In this document: positions 35,439 through 45,392 of the stretch, in pieces
How positions within the stretch are numbered: position 1 is the first letter of the stretch
Layout: each line of letters starts with the position of its first letter
DNA from: Bifidobacterium thermophilum
GTDB lineage: Bacteria; Actinomycetota; Actinomycetes; Actinomycetales; Bifidobacteriaceae
Direction of reading: 5' to 3'
Length of the DNA stretch: 64,000 nt
Assembly (NCBI GenBank): GCA_000741495.1
Contig: JGZV01000006.1
Location: 33,595 to 97,594, forward strand
Made by a program: the position numbers and the translations under genes
The notes under the pieces: model-generated
Seen by the model: only the letters and a program-made list of their open reading frames with translations
Told to the model about the DNA's origin: nothing
Databases searched by the model: none

Positions 35439-37312
35439 TACTTGTTGCCCTTCTTGTCGTCGTCATCGTCCACGACTTCGGCGTCAACCACGTCATCGTC
35501 AGATGATGAGGATGCACCGGAAGCCTGGCCGGCAGCACCAGCGGCACCTTCAGCGCCCTGCTGGGCGTACAGCGCCTGGCCGATCTTCTGCGCGGAGGTC
35601 ATCAGCTCGCTCTGGGCGGTCTTGACCTTCTCGATGTCGTCGCCCTTCAGGGCTTCCTTGAGGGCGTTGACCTTCTCGGTGACTTCCTTGACCACGTCAT
35701 CGGACAGCTTGTCCTTGTTGTCGTTGACGAGCTTTTCGGTGGAGTAGGCGAAAGATTCGGCCTGATTACGGGTCTCGGCCTCTTCCTTGCGCTTCTTGTC
35801 CTCGGCCTCGTGAGCCTGCGCTTCCTTGACCATGCGGTCGATCTCGTCCTTCGGCAGGGCGGAGCCGCCGGTGATGGTCATGGACTGCTCCTTGCCGGTG
35901 CCCTTGTCCTTGGCGGACACATGCACGATGCCGTTGGCGTCGATATCGAAGGTGACCTCGATCTGCGGGACGCCACGCGGGGCCGGAGCGATGCCGGTCA
36001 ACTCGAAGGTGCCCAGCGGCTTGTTGTCACGGGCGAATTCACGCTCGCCCTGATAGACTTGGATGAGCACGCTCGGCTGGTTATCCTCGGCGGTCGAGAA
36101 GATCTCGGAACGCTTGGTCGGGATGGCGGTGTTGCGGTCGATGAGCTTGGTCATGATGCCGCCCTTGGTCTCGATACCGAGGCTCAGCGGAGTCACATCG
36201 ATGAGCAGCACGTCCTTGCGGTCACCCTTGATGACACCGGACTGCACAGCAGCGCCGACGGCGACGACCTCATCCGGGTTGACGGACTGGTTCGCTTCCT
36301 TGCCGCCGGTGAGTTCCTTGACGAGCTCCTTGACGGCCGGCATACGGGTGGAACCGCCGACGAGCACGACATGGTTGATGTCGCTCACGGAGATGCCCGC
36401 GTCGGACAGCACGTTGTTGAACGGCGTGCGGCAGCGGTTGAGCAGGTCGGAGGTCATTTCCTCGAAGTGCGCACGGGTGAGCGTCTCGTCGAGGTGAACC
36501 GGGGTGCCGTCAGGCGTCATGGCCAGGTACTGCATGGAAATCTGCGTGCTGGTGGCGCTGGACAGTTCCTTCTTGGCCTGTTCAGCGGCTTCCTTGAGCC
36601 GCTGCAGCGCGATCTTGTCCTTGCTCAGGTCAACGCCGTACTTGTTCTTGACTTCGCCGACGAGCCAGTCGATGATCTTCTGATCCCAATCGTCGCCGCC
36701 GAGGTGGTTGTCGCCGTTCGTGGCCTGCACCTGAATGGTGGAGAAGCCGTCGTCGTCCTTGCCGATTTCCAGCAGGGAGACATCGAAGGTGCCGCCGCCG
36801 AGGTCGAAGACCAGGATGCGTTCATCTTCCTTGCCCTTTTCGAGGCCGTAGGCCAGTGCCGCGGCGGTCGGCTCGTTGATGATACGCAGCACGTTGAGGC
36901 CTGCGATCTTGCCGGCGTCCTTGGTGGCCTGACGCTGGGCGTCGTTGAAGTATGCCGGGCAGGTGATGACGGCGTCGGTGACGGGCTCACCGAGCTTCTG
37001 TTCAGCGTCCCTCTTGAGCTTCATGAGAATCTGCGCGGAAATCTCCTGCGGGGTCCACTTCTTGCCGTCGATCTCGACCGTCCAGTCAGTGCCCATGTGG
37101 CGCTTGACGGAGCTGATGGTGCGATCGACATTGGTGACGGCCTGGCGCTTGGCGACTTCGCCGACCAGGATTTCACCGGACTTGCTGAAGGCGACCACCG
37201 ACGGGGTGGTGCGAGCGCCTTCGGCGTTCTCGATAACGGTGGGCTCGCCGCCTTCCAGCGTTGCGATGCAGGAGTTCGTCGTACCCAAATCGATACCAAC
37301 TGCGCGTCCCAT
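35438..37312 (-). CDS. dnaK: Molecular chaperone DnaK (Hsp70)
   Basis: 624 residues from ATG 37312 ([15 protein letters not shown]), with AAAGGAGAATAT before it. All Hsp70 signatures are present: [27 protein letters not shown] and [16 protein letters not shown]. The C-terminus ends in an Asp-rich tail ([17 protein letters not shown]). First gene of the heat-shock operon, under a HAIR operator at 37398. In-frame ATG 37432 lies upstream of the operator and is rejected. Confidence 0.98.
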   Translation of the reverse strand: MGRAVGIDLGTTNSCIATLEGGEPTVIENAEGARTTPSVVAFSKSGEILVGEVAKRQAVTNVDRTISSVKRHMGTDWTVEIDGKKWTPQEISAQILMKLKRDAEQKLGEPVTDAVITCPAYFNDAQRQATKDAGKIAGLNVLRIINEPTAAALAYGLEKGKEDERILVFDLGGGTFDVSLLEIGKDDDGFSTIQVQATNGDNHLGGDDWDQKIIDWLVGEVKNKYGVDLSKDKIALQRLKEAAEQAKKELSSATSTQISMQYLAMTPDGTPVHLDETLTRAHFEEMTSDLLNRCRTPFNNVLSDAGISVSDINHVVLVGGSTRMPAVKELVKELTGGKEANQSVNPDEVVAVGAAVQSGVIKGDRKDVLLIDVTPLSLGIETKGGIMTKLIDRNTAIPTKRSEIFSTAEDNQPSVLIQVYQGEREFARDNKPLGTFELTGIAPAPRGVPQIEVTFDIDANGIVHVSAKDKGTGKEQSMTITGGSALPKDEIDRMVKEAQAHEAEDKKRKEEAETRNQAESFAYSTEKLVNDNKDKLSDDVVKEVTEKVNALKEALKGDDIEKVKTAQSELMTSAQKIGQALYAQQGAEGAAGAAGQASGASSSSDDDVVDAEVVDDDDDKKGNK

Positions 37313-37397
37313 ATATTCTCCTTTATTGGTTGTTCTGTTGTCTACGTCTTCGCTCAATCGGCACCATCCGAAGACCGTGCCGTTGGATGCTTCCAAA

Positions 37398-37418
37398 CTT
37401 GAGCCTACATCACTCAAC
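37398..37418 (-). promoter_or_regulatory. HAIR operator for HspR
   Basis: CTTGAGC-N7-ACTCAAC matches the HAIR consensus CTTGAGT-N7-ACTCAAG at 12 of 14 positions. The right half also forms ACTCAA-CT-TTGAGT (37412-37425). It lies 86 bases upstream of the dnaK ATG, so HspR autoregulates the operon. Confidence 0.9.
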
Positions 37419-37565
37419 TTTGAGTTGTCCACTTTTATTCCCGATTGTACGGAAATTTTTTCCCATGTCTATCCACGGCCGGAATATGTCGCACGCGCAC
37501 GGATTTGACGGGCACCATCACCCGTGATTGCGATTCCGCGCCGGCAAGATGTCCGCTTGATTTAC

Positions 37566-37692
37566 ACGGTACGGAAAGGATACTGTGCCCGGCCAACGCG
37601 GCACGACGACCAAGGACACACCAAATCGTTGATATTCCTCCCCCCGTCTTCTGCCACCCGCCCGAATCCCGCCGGTATCCTTTCCATACCGT
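37566..37692. repeat. Inverted repeat pair upstream of dnaK, MITE-like
   Basis: 18-base arms 37566-37583 (ACGGTACGGAAAGGATAC) and 37675-37692 match as inverted copies with one mismatch, 91 bases apart. The rest of 37440-37973 holds no credible gene and is C-rich like the other intergenic repeat regions. Confidence 0.55.
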
Positions 37693-37973
37693 ACGTTTCA
37701 TCCCCAGAACTCCATGGCACGGAACCGCATCGGCGCATCTCTGCCGGCGCAACAACGCCGGCCACCCGCAAAATTACGGATCAGCCGGCGTTACATGCCC
37801 CGGAGGGCATCACACACAAGAGATTTCAGGGATTCCACCGGATTGTTCACTGTTCCGGACATGCATTCGAGTCTGCCGCATCCATCGGGCCCGACCTCTC
37901 ACGGGGCCAGCGCGACCGATCAACCGACCCGAATCGTTTTCCGGCGGCGCCACCGCTGACACCGCCGAAGAAC

Positions 37974-40007
37974 TTACTTCCGAGCGAACAGACCGCGACG
38001 CCATGCGGCGAGCAGACCGCCCGCGACAGCAAGCGCGAGGGCGACCATCACCGTCCCGAGGATACGGGTACCGGTCTTGCCGAGCGCCCCGACCAAGGCG
38101 CCGGCAATACCGCCGTTTTCCGTGGCATCGCCCGGCCCAGCCTTGGCGGCGGTCTTCGGAGCGACTACGACGTTGCTGGCGCCGTTGCCGGCCAGCCCGA
38201 ATTCAGTGGCGATTTTCGTGCCGGACTGCTTGCCGGTGACGGTCAGCGTGTAGGTCGAGCCGCTCGGGTCGAAGCCTTTGACACCGTTGAAGTCGATGGT
38301 TGTGGTGGCACCGGTGGCGACGCGCACACCTGAGACCGGGGTCTCATCGTTCGACGCGGCGAGTACGGTACCGGTTTCCGTATCCTGCAGCTGGTAGCCG
38401 AGTACGGCGTCTCCGTTGAATCCGGTGACTTGCGCCACACCGTCCTTGACGGAGACTTTGGCTCCCGAGGACAACGCGTTGATGTCTTCTGTCGAGCTGG
38501 CCAATCCGAGTGTTTTGGCGATGGTGAAGAAGTTGTCGGTCTGGTCGGTCAGACCATCAACGCGGGAGGCGCCGGGACCGGATGCCGCGATGCGCAGCTG
38601 GGTGCCGGTGTGGCTCTGGGATCCGTTCTGCGATGAGGCCGTGCCGTACATGACGTACATGGCGGTGCCGTCTTTCGCACGCAGCGGGGTGTTCAGCGCG
38701 TACATGGACGGCCAGGAGGCGAGCTGGCTGGTGTGGGCGTGATCCGCGGTCACGATGATCAGCGTGTTGGACAGGTCCACTTTCTTCAGCGCAGCGGATA
38801 CGGCCTTGTCAAGGTCGTCGGTTTCGCCGATCTGCCCGCAAGCGTTCGCGTTGTGGTCTTGCTTGTCGATGGACGCGCCTTCGACTTGCAGGAAGTAACC
38901 GTTGTCCTTGCCGTTCTTGTTCGCGGACAGCAGGTCAATCGCCTTGCTGGTCATGTCAGCGAGCGAAGCCCCCTTGTTGCCGAGCCAGTCCGGGTTCGCC
39001 GTGCAGGTTTGCAGGCTGGCGTTGCCGTCTTGTTGGCCTTTGAGCGCGATTTCCTGGGCGGTTTTGCCGTCGTAGGTTTTGGATTCGTTGTACTGGGTCG
39101 GCAGGTTGCCGGCGGCGAACAGGCCGAGCACCGGGGAGCTTTGGCTGGCTTCGCTTAAGGAGCCCAGCTGTGCGGGGTCTTCGACGTATTGGTAGCCGCG
39201 GGCCTTGGCTTGGTCTTTGAGCGTCATGCCTTGGTATTCGCCGGCTTGCGCGGTCTGGCTGAAGTATTTGCTTCCGCCGCCGAAGGTTACGTCGGCACGG
39301 GTGTCGAGCAGCTGTTCGGAGATAGATCCGATGCCGCCGTTCTGCTTGAGCTGGGCGACGTCGCAGCGCTTGGCGGAATCGTCAGAGCTGCCGTCGGTTT
39401 TGCCTTGAGGACCGTAGCAGGAGCGTTGCGTGGAGTGTGATTCGAGCACTGCCGGGGTTGCATCCTGGATTTCCGCAGTGGTCACGTTGCCGGTAGCCAG
39501 CCCTTTGGCTTTGGCCAGTTCGATGAGGTTCATCTGCGGGTTGAAGTTGTTGTCGACCGAGACCGCATTGTTGTAGGTTTTGGTGCCGGTGGCCCAGCCG
39601 GAACCCGACGCGGCGGAATCGGTAACCGCCGTGACTTGGTTCCTGCGGCCGGAACCGTCGCCAGTCGCGTAGGTGGTGTATTGGCCGATACCGGTCTCCT
39701 TGGCGCTGGTGGCACCGGGCTGGCCGATGTTGTCAAGGCCTTCGAATGACCCGCCGGGACCGTACAGGTAGTCGCGGGCGATGGTGATTTCCGAGTCGCC
39801 CATGCCGTCTCCGATGAAGAGGATGACGTTCTTCGCTTTGCCGGTCGCCGGCGTGTTGGCGATGCGCTGTGCGCCACCATGAACGCTCAATGCGGAAACG
39901 TCAGGGGAATCTGCGGCGAAGGCGCCGGGCACCGCTGTAAGGCACAGCGCGCCGGCAAGAGCAGCGGAAAGACCCGCGATGATACCGCGTCGGGATGGTT
40001 GCTTCAC
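37974..40007 (-). CDS. Secreted, membrane-anchored alkaline phosphatase
   Basis: 677 residues from GTG 40007 with AAAGGA upstream. Signal peptide MKQPSRRGIIAG...AFAAD (cleavage after about residue 31). Metal and nucleophile motifs of the PhoA superfamily: LFIGDGMGDSE, TDSAASGSGWATGTKT (Ser nucleophile), GASIDKQDHNANACG and VTADHAHTSQ. A C-terminal beta-rich domain of about 110 residues is followed by a Gly linker, a membrane helix (TRILGTVMVALALAVAGGLLAAW) and RRGLFARK. It releases phosphate outside the cell while staying anchored. No Pho box recognised. Confidence 0.95.
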   Translation of the reverse strand: MKQPSRRGIIAGLSAALAGALCLTAVPGAFAADSPDVSALSVHGGAQRIANTPATGKAKNVILFIGDGMGDSEITIARDYLYGPGGSFEGLDNIGQPGATSAKETGIGQYTTYATGDGSGRRNQVTAVTDSAASGSGWATGTKTYNNAVSVDNNFNPQMNLIELAKAKGLATGNVTTAEIQDATPAVLESHSTQRSCYGPQGKTDGSSDDSAKRCDVAQLKQNGGIGSISEQLLDTRADVTFGGGSKYFSQTAQAGEYQGMTLKDQAKARGYQYVEDPAQLGSLSEASQSSPVLGLFAAGNLPTQYNESKTYDGKTAQEIALKGQQDGNASLQTCTANPDWLGNKGASLADMTSKAIDLLSANKNGKDNGYFLQVEGASIDKQDHNANACGQIGETDDLDKAVSAALKKVDLSNTLIIVTADHAHTSQLASWPSMYALNTPLRAKDGTAMYVMYGTASSQNGSQSHTGTQLRIAASGPGASRVDGLTDQTDNFFTIAKTLGLASSTEDINALSSGAKVSVKDGVAQVTGFNGDAVLGYQLQDTETGTVLAASNDETPVSGVRVATGATTTIDFNGVKGFDPSGSTYTLTVTGKQSGTKIATEFGLAGNGASNVVVAPKTAAKAGPGDATENGGIAGALVGALGKTGTRILGTVMVALALAVAGGLLAAWRRGLFARK

Positions 40008-40230
40008 TTCATTTCCTTTCCTCGACGAAAACCCCGGCAGGCGCCCGTCAGGCCGCCTGCAACATCCTGCTTACGTATTCGGTTTTCGTTCCGTTTGCAC
40101 GCTATGCCGACAAAGCATCGGGTATCGTTCGCACAGTCGAAGTGCGCCCAAACTCTTGGTGAATTCTCAGCGAATGAGCAAGGTTCCCAGCAAGCAACAA
40201 CATGGTGGCGCAAACATCATCACGGTTCTG

Positions 40231-40266
40231 ACAACGTTTGCAAAAATGATGAAACAGTTGTACAAT
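40231..40266 (+). promoter_or_regulatory. Promoter with LacI operator for the first lacI-type gene
   Basis: -35 TTGCAA (40238-40243), 17-base spacer, -10 TACAAT (40261-40266). The -35 is inside ACAACGTTTGCAAAAATG, matching the other sugar operators, so the gene probably represses itself. Confidence 0.7.
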
Positions 40267-40323
40267 GTTCACTGCAAAGTCAGCGTCGAATGTTGCACAA
40301 CGCAACGAGGCAAAGGGGCTGGA

Positions 40324-41352
40324 ATGGCAAAGGCTAGTATTCGGGATGTCGCCAGAGTGGCGGGCGTGTCCATCTCGACGGTATCGCGCGCCTTCACGCG
40401 TCCGGATCTGGTATCGCAACGAACCCGAACCAAAGTGCTCGCCGCCGCCGACAAACTCGATTTCAACATCTCCCGTTCAGCCACCGCGCTGAAAACCGGT
40501 CAAGCGTACCGCGTCGCCCTGCTTATGAACGAAGAAATCACCAGCTGGTTCAATACGGAAGTATTCGCCGGCCTCAACGATGTCCTGCATGACGCCGGTT
40601 ACGACATCTCCCTGTTCCAGCACATCGACACCGCCGAAAACCGCAAGGAATTCTTCACCACGCTTCCCGTGCGCCGCAATGTCGACGCGGTATTCGTCAA
40701 TTCCTTCGGCATCGACTCCTACGAGGTCGAGCAGCTCAAGCGTGTCCACGTTCCCATCATCGGCATCAACACACCGTCGACCTCGAACTTCGACGCTTCG
40801 GTGAGCATCGACGACGAGGATGGCATGTTCATGGCTACCCAGCATCTGATCAACCTCGGGCATCATCACATCGTGTACACCTGCTCGCAAGCCGCGGACG
40901 GCATCGAGTCCAGCATCGACAACCGCGAGCGCGGGTTCATCAGGGCATGCAAAGCCGCCGAACACAACCACGACCTGCAATGGCAGGTGTTGTCCGTCCC
41001 GCGTGGCCGCGAATTCGCCGATTCCGCTTTGACTGCATTACTCGCCCTCGACCAGTTCCCAGATGCCATCTGCTGCCAGATGGATATGATGGCCATCCCT
41101 CTGGTACTCAAACTCGAGCGGTACGGCCACACCACCCCACGTGACTATTCGATCATCGGCTTCGATGACAGCCCGTACGCCGACACCATCAATCTGACGA
41201 CCATGCGTCAAAATCCGCGCGCCATGGGACGCAACGCCGCGCAGAAGGCATTGACGCTCATCGCGCGCGAACCACTCGCCAACGCGCATGAAACCATTCA
41301 GCCGCAACTGGTGCTGCGTGGCTCAGACGCCGTATTCAACCGGGCCAACTAG
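40324..41352 (+). CDS. LacI family regulator 1, maltodextrin type
   Basis: 342 residues from ATG 40324 (MAKASIRDVARVAGVSIST). LacI helix-turn-helix and hinge are followed by a periplasmic-binding-type effector domain (VSIDDEDGMFMATQHLI, SIIGFDDSPYADTINLTTMRQ). It is a close paralogue of the regulator at 56722: both share FTRPDLVS, ISRSA and ALKTGQ. It probably controls the GH13, malEFG and malQ promoters through TTGCAAACG-type sites. The frame is open upstream to 39979 but the operator-promoter lies in between. Confidence 0.93.
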   Translation: MAKASIRDVARVAGVSISTVSRAFTRPDLVSQRTRTKVLAAADKLDFNISRSATALKTGQAYRVALLMNEEITSWFNTEVFAGLNDVLHDAGYDISLFQHIDTAENRKEFFTTLPVRRNVDAVFVNSFGIDSYEVEQLKRVHVPIIGINTPSTSNFDASVSIDDEDGMFMATQHLINLGHHHIVYTCSQAADGIESSIDNRERGFIRACKAAEHNHDLQWQVLSVPRGREFADSALTALLALDQFPDAICCQMDMMAIPLVLKLERYGHTTPRDYSIIGFDDSPYADTINLTTMRQNPRAMGRNAAQKALTLIAREPLANAHETIQPQLVLRGSDAVFNRAN

Positions 41353-41402
41353 TCTATTGGCCGGCTGCGAGCCCACTTGGCGCGCCGCCGACGGACCATC
41401 GG

Positions 41403-42176
41403 CTACATCACCGGCAGCGCGCACACCAACAAGGTCAACGGATACAAGGCATAGAACACCCATTTGACCCATGGACGGGTATACCCCAGTTCATCCTGTC
41501 GCGTATGGAGCATCGCCACACCGACAGCCGGCATGATGAAGAATACTGCGCCCAGTACGCCGGCGGTCATCATCATGGTGTTCTCATGCGCGTCCATCAG
41601 GTGGAACACCATCGCCATGCCGACCAGCAGCAATCCCATGTTGAGCATGCCCTGACGCAGCCCGATATGGAGGATCAGCACCCACGCCAGTCCCGCAATG
41701 GTCACCAGAACCGACACGACCCACCGTGATACGCCTTGCAGATGCTCACAGGCCCAGTCGATCGTGGCAAGCACGATCAACGCCACTACCAGCGCGAATA
41801 CCGGGTTCTGCGAACCCATATCCCACACTTTTCCGGATGTCGCCATGTCGTAGGGCACTTCGGAAATCAGCGCAAGCACCAGCAGCCGGATCCCGTATTG
41901 CAACGCGTTATGCGTATGCCAGTAGCCTTGCACCAGCAGCCATGCATACAGCGGTATGGCGGTCCAGGATGCGACTTCGCACACGACCAGAATGGTCATG
42001 GCCACCATGTTGTCTGAGCCGGCATGATAACCCAGCATTTGAGGAAGCACCGTGGTCCCGATTGTCGCCAGCAGCACGAACAGCCATCCCACGATTTTGA
42101 CGCGGAACTCGGTCATGCCTTTCCTGCGTGTTTTTCCGCTGTTGACCGCCTGTTCGTCGGCGAATTCACTTGACAT
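41403..42176 (-). CDS. TraX family membrane protein
   Basis: 257 residues from ATG 42176, with GGAG seven bases upstream. Seven or eight hydrophobic helices after a short polar N-terminus. The first-half text LLVLALISEVPYDMATSG and the end FYALYPLTLLVCALPV fit the TraX family, named after the F-pilin acetylase; the chromosomal members have no proven role. It lies between the LacI gene and the GH13 gene but has no evident tie to sugar use. It converges on lacI with 50 bases between. Confidence 0.8.
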   Translation of the reverse strand: MSSEFADEQAVNSGKTRRKGMTEFRVKIVGWLFVLLATIGTTVLPQMLGYHAGSDNMVAMTILVVCEVASWTAIPLYAWLLVQGYWHTHNALQYGIRLLVLALISEVPYDMATSGKVWDMGSQNPVFALVVALIVLATIDWACEHLQGVSRWVVSVLVTIAGLAWVLILHIGLRQGMLNMGLLLVGMAMVFHLMDAHENTMMMTAGVLGAVFFIMPAVGVAMLHTRQDELGYTRPWVKWVFYALYPLTLLVCALPVM

Positions 42177-42323
42177 GGCGTTCTCCATACCTGGCATGCA
42201 CCCCTATTCCATTGACTGTGAAGCGTATGCCGGCGTGATGGCGACCGGTGGCTGCCCACCATGCCGGCGACTGCGTGCCATTATTCCATGACCGACTGGA
42301 AACAGGCTGCACAACCTGGGTTT

Positions 42324-43073
42324 TCACTCGCTGAGCACAAACTTCGTCAGCGCGGCATAATCGGCACCTTCGAGCGAAAGCGCCGCCTGCGGGCAGACAG
42401 CAGGATCATCCTGCCGGGAAATCGCCGTGTGCAGGTACACGCCGTCGATCCCGGCGGAGGCGGCACCTTGGATATCGCATTGCACTTCGTTGCCGACCAT
42501 CAGCGCATGGTCGGGCGTGGTCAGTTCACGTTCGAGCGCTCTGAGGAAGAACAGCGGTGACGGCTTGCGGATACCTTCCTCACTGGAAATAAGGATACGG
42601 TCGAGCACCTTGGTCAGGCCGCTTTTGACCAATTCGGGACGGGTATAGCATGCCTGTGCGTTGCTTACGAGCACGACGCGACGACCGGATTGTTTCAGTG
42701 CATTGAGCATGTCCACCGCGCCCGGATACAAGCGGAACGTGCTGGTGCATGCCTGGCGGAACACCCACGCCGCGTTCGCCGCAAGACGCTCCGAAGCGAC
42801 GGCGCCGCCCGCAGCATACAACCGCTGGAACACCGGCAGCACATCCGGTTCGACCCATTCGGGATGTTGGGCGCCTTTGCGCGCTTCCTGCACGTTGACG
42901 GCGTTCAGCTGGTCGAAACTCGCTTTCAGATGTGCGGCATCATCATAATGCGCGCCGGTCGCGTCGAGGAATTCCCACAATTCCTGCCACGGTTTCGTTG
43001 CCTGTTCATCGGTGCGGATGTCAATCAGCGTCCCATACAGGTCGAATAGCACCACCTCGTATCGCATAGCCAC
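42324..43073 (-). CDS. HAD superfamily hydrolase
   Basis: 249 residues. HAD motif I is FDLYGTLIDI, with the second acidic position replaced by Tyr (DxY instead of DxD), motif II VLVSNAQ, motif III Lys in EEGIRKPSPLFF, motif IV MVGNEVQCDIQGA. Substitution of the acid/base Asp is uncommon; the protein resembles haloacid-dehalogenase-type subfamily members where DxY is found. Likely small phosphate ester or dehalogenase-like substrate. Start GTG 43073 has GAGAGGAT seven bases upstream. Confidence 0.85.
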   Translation of the reverse strand: MAMRYEVVLFDLYGTLIDIRTDEQATKPWQELWEFLDATGAHYDDAAHLKASFDQLNAVNVQEARKGAQHPEWVEPDVLPVFQRLYAAGGAVASERLAANAAWVFRQACTSTFRLYPGAVDMLNALKQSGRRVVLVSNAQACYTRPELVKSGLTKVLDRILISSEEGIRKPSPLFFLRALERELTTPDHALMVGNEVQCDIQGAASAGIDGVYLHTAISRQDDPAVCPQAALSLEGADYAALTKFVLSE

Positions 43074-43269
43074 GTTGTATCCTCTCTTGTCGCTTTCATT
43101 GCCTGCATGTCGTGATTCACGGATTCACCGGGTTGGCTCACGCACCCACCCCTCGCTGCGGATGGGATCGATGTATGGTTCGCCAACCAGCTTCTTCACA
43201 TTGTACGCACACATATGATGCTGCGGTGCGCTGTCACCATGGAATCGGCGGCAACGCACCGCAGCACGC

Positions 43270-44880
43270 TCATACGCGCACGACGGCGAAGCTTTGCGGC
43301 CCCAATTCCACCGTATCGCCGTGGGCGCCGACCCGCCCCAGGCACAGCAACGTATCCGGATTCTCGGCGGTATTGCCCTGCGCCGGCACGGTGATGCTTT
43401 CGCTTTCCAGACCCGGATTCATGGCGATGACCAGACGCTCACTGCCGTCCTCGGCGATACGGGAGTATGCGAACGAACGGCCTTGCGCAGGCTGGGCCAG
43501 CACGGTCATCGGGGCTTTGGCCCGCAACGCCGGATGGTCGGCACGCAACGACAGCAGGCTGCGCACCCAAGCGAGCATCGAGTCCGGCCGCTGCTCCTGT
43601 TCGGCGACATTCGGCGCCTGCGGGTCGGGGTCCACCGGCAGATACAGCGACTGCGGGTCGCCAGCCGAGAACCCCATGTTGTTTGAGGTGTCCCACTGCA
43701 TGGGTGTGCGGCTGCCGGTGCGTGCATACCCGCCTTCTTTGGTGGGCAGATCGCGGTAGCGCATGCCGATTTCGTCACCGTAATAGATGAATGGCACGCC
43801 CGGCATGGTCAGGAACATGCCGAATGCCACTTGCTGTTCGCGCGTGGTCAGACGCGGGGCGAGACGCGGCGTGTCATGGTTGCAGGTGATGAAGCAGAAA
43901 TACCCCTTGCCGCGGATTGCCTGATACTGCGGAATGTATTGGCTGAGGAACTCCTGGACGCTTCCGCCGCCGCTGGCGCTGAAATAACTGCGGTCGCCGG
44001 CGGTATCGAGCGCATTGTCCGTATTTCGGGCCAGCAGGTTGTACCCGTTGGGCTTGCCGTCAAAACGCCAATCAAGATAAAAGTCCATGTCGAAGCCGGC
44101 TTCCAGTGCCTGCGCGGGGACACCCCATTCGGAAACGAACGCCGCCTGTGGGAATTCGGCTTTGATGGTGCCGAGCATCTCCTGCCATGCCTTGATGGTT
44201 TCGGGCTTGTCGTCCCCGTCGTTCTTGACCAAGGAGTTCGCCATATCCACGCGGAAGCCGTCGCAGCCGAGCGCAAGCCAGAAACGCATGATATCCACCA
44301 TCGCGTCGCGGGTGGCTTTCGCCGCCGGCGAGTCCGGGGACATCTGCCACGGCCTGTCACGTTTGGCGAACCCGTAGTTGAGGGCGGGCTGGCACTTGAA
44401 GAAGTTCAGGATATAGGTCGCGTTCCGTTCGCTTTCACCGCCGATGAAAGGCATCGTATACCCTTCGAATGCGCTGTTGGTCCAGATGTAGCGATCCGAA
44501 TATTCGTTGCGTTGCGCACGCTGGCTTTCCTTGAACCACGCATGCTCCTCACTCGTGTGCCCCGGCACCAGGTCGAGCAGCACGTGGATGCCGCGCGCGT
44601 GCGCCTGATGGAACAGTTCGACCAGATCGTCATTGGTGCCGTACCGTGGCGCGACTTTGCGGTAGTCGCGCACGTCATAGCCGGCGTCTTTGAATGGCGA
44701 ATCGTAGCACGGGTTGATCCACAGGGCGTTGCAGCCCAGGGATGCGATGTAGTCGAGTTTTCCGGTGATGCCGGGGATATCCCCGATGCCGTCGCCATTC
44801 GAATCACAGAAGCTCTGCGGGTAGATCTCATAGAACACCGCGGTATCAAGCCAAGCCGGCCGAGTGAATTGAGATGTCAT
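43270..44880 (-). CDS. GH13 alpha-glucosidase-like enzyme
   Basis: 536 residues from ATG 44880 with AAAGGA eight bases upstream. GH13 conserved regions: LLDLVPGHTSEEH, GFRVDMANS (Asp nucleophile), FVSEWGVP (Glu acid/base) and CNHDTPRL (transition-state Asp). Opening text YEIYPQSFCDSNGDGIGDIPG is typical of oligo-1,6-glucosidase and trehalose-related GH13 enzymes. No signal peptide, so it acts on imported maltodextrins or isomaltose-type sugars in the cytoplasm. Transcribed away from malE, with LacI-like sites in the shared gap. Confidence 0.92.
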   Translation of the reverse strand: MTSQFTRPAWLDTAVFYEIYPQSFCDSNGDGIGDIPGITGKLDYIASLGCNALWINPCYDSPFKDAGYDVRDYRKVAPRYGTNDDLVELFHQAHARGIHVLLDLVPGHTSEEHAWFKESQRAQRNEYSDRYIWTNSAFEGYTMPFIGGESERNATYILNFFKCQPALNYGFAKRDRPWQMSPDSPAAKATRDAMVDIMRFWLALGCDGFRVDMANSLVKNDGDDKPETIKAWQEMLGTIKAEFPQAAFVSEWGVPAQALEAGFDMDFYLDWRFDGKPNGYNLLARNTDNALDTAGDRSYFSASGGGSVQEFLSQYIPQYQAIRGKGYFCFITCNHDTPRLAPRLTTREQQVAFGMFLTMPGVPFIYYGDEIGMRYRDLPTKEGGYARTGSRTPMQWDTSNNMGFSAGDPQSLYLPVDPDPQAPNVAEQEQRPDSMLAWVRSLLSLRADHPALRAKAPMTVLAQPAQGRSFAYSRIAEDGSERLVIAMNPGLESESITVPAQGNTAENPDTLLCLGRVGAHGDTVELGPQSFAVVRV

Positions 44881-45038
44881 GCTGTTGTCCTTTCTTATTT
44901 CCCGCCAGTCCCCGCCATGACCTGCATACCGCCGAACCGCCGCACGTGACGCGACGCGTGCGCACGCACGGAATCGGGACAGGGTGTATAGGCGGGATGC
45001 GCCCTGTCCTACTCGCCCGCGCGTATTGAGGTATCGCA

Positions 45039-45116
45039 GCAAACGCTAGCACAGATTATCCGGCCGACACCCGTGTTTTCCGGACGGACCGCCAACGTCA
45101 CGTCAAACGTTGCAAC
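45039..45116 (-). promoter_or_regulatory. LacI-type sites upstream of the GH13 gene
   Basis: GCAAACGCTAG at 45039-45049 and GTCAAACGTTGCAAC at 45102-45116 flank a minus-strand -10-like GATAAT near 45055-45060. The -35 is poor. Confidence 0.5.
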
Positions 45117-45188
45117 CACGCCGCGCAGCAGCGCGATTTGCCGCGATTTTTCAACGAAAGATAGCGAAAAAAAGACACGCCAAAGAGA

Positions 45189-45234
45189 AAATTTGCATCG
45201 TTTTTTTGCGAACGTATGCAGGTTCATGTATACT
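45189..45234 (+). promoter_or_regulatory. malE promoter with overlapping LacI operator
   Basis: -35 TTGCGA (45206-45211), 17-base spacer, -10 TATACT (45229-45234) preceded by TG. The -35 is within TTTGCGAACGTATGCA, a LacI-type half-palindrome; a second TTTGCATCG lies at 45192. Downstream, the 150-base leader has a hairpin CGCTCCG/CGGAGCG (45353-45373) just before the ribosome site. Confidence 0.75.
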
Positions 45235-45392
45235 GTTGTGCGGTTCGGAGGTACGCACTAGATCCGCCCACTTCGGTGAGCGGGCGTGCACCTGGACGGG
45301 AACCCAACAGGGCGAACGGCAAAGGTGCTGACCGCTGCACCGAAAACACACTCGCTCCGTGAACAGCGGAGCGGCATTTTAGGAGGTCAAGG

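Noticed and set aside
35810..37402. 530-codon open frame on the plus strand opposite dnaK
   Set aside because: It mirrors the dnaK codons (antisense of a high-GC gene) and has no ribosome site or recognisable domain.
37445..38333. Overlapping 260-codon plus-strand frames between dnaK and the phosphatase gene
   Set aside because: They run into the 3' end of the phosphatase antisense and look like compositional frames (Arg/Pro-rich).
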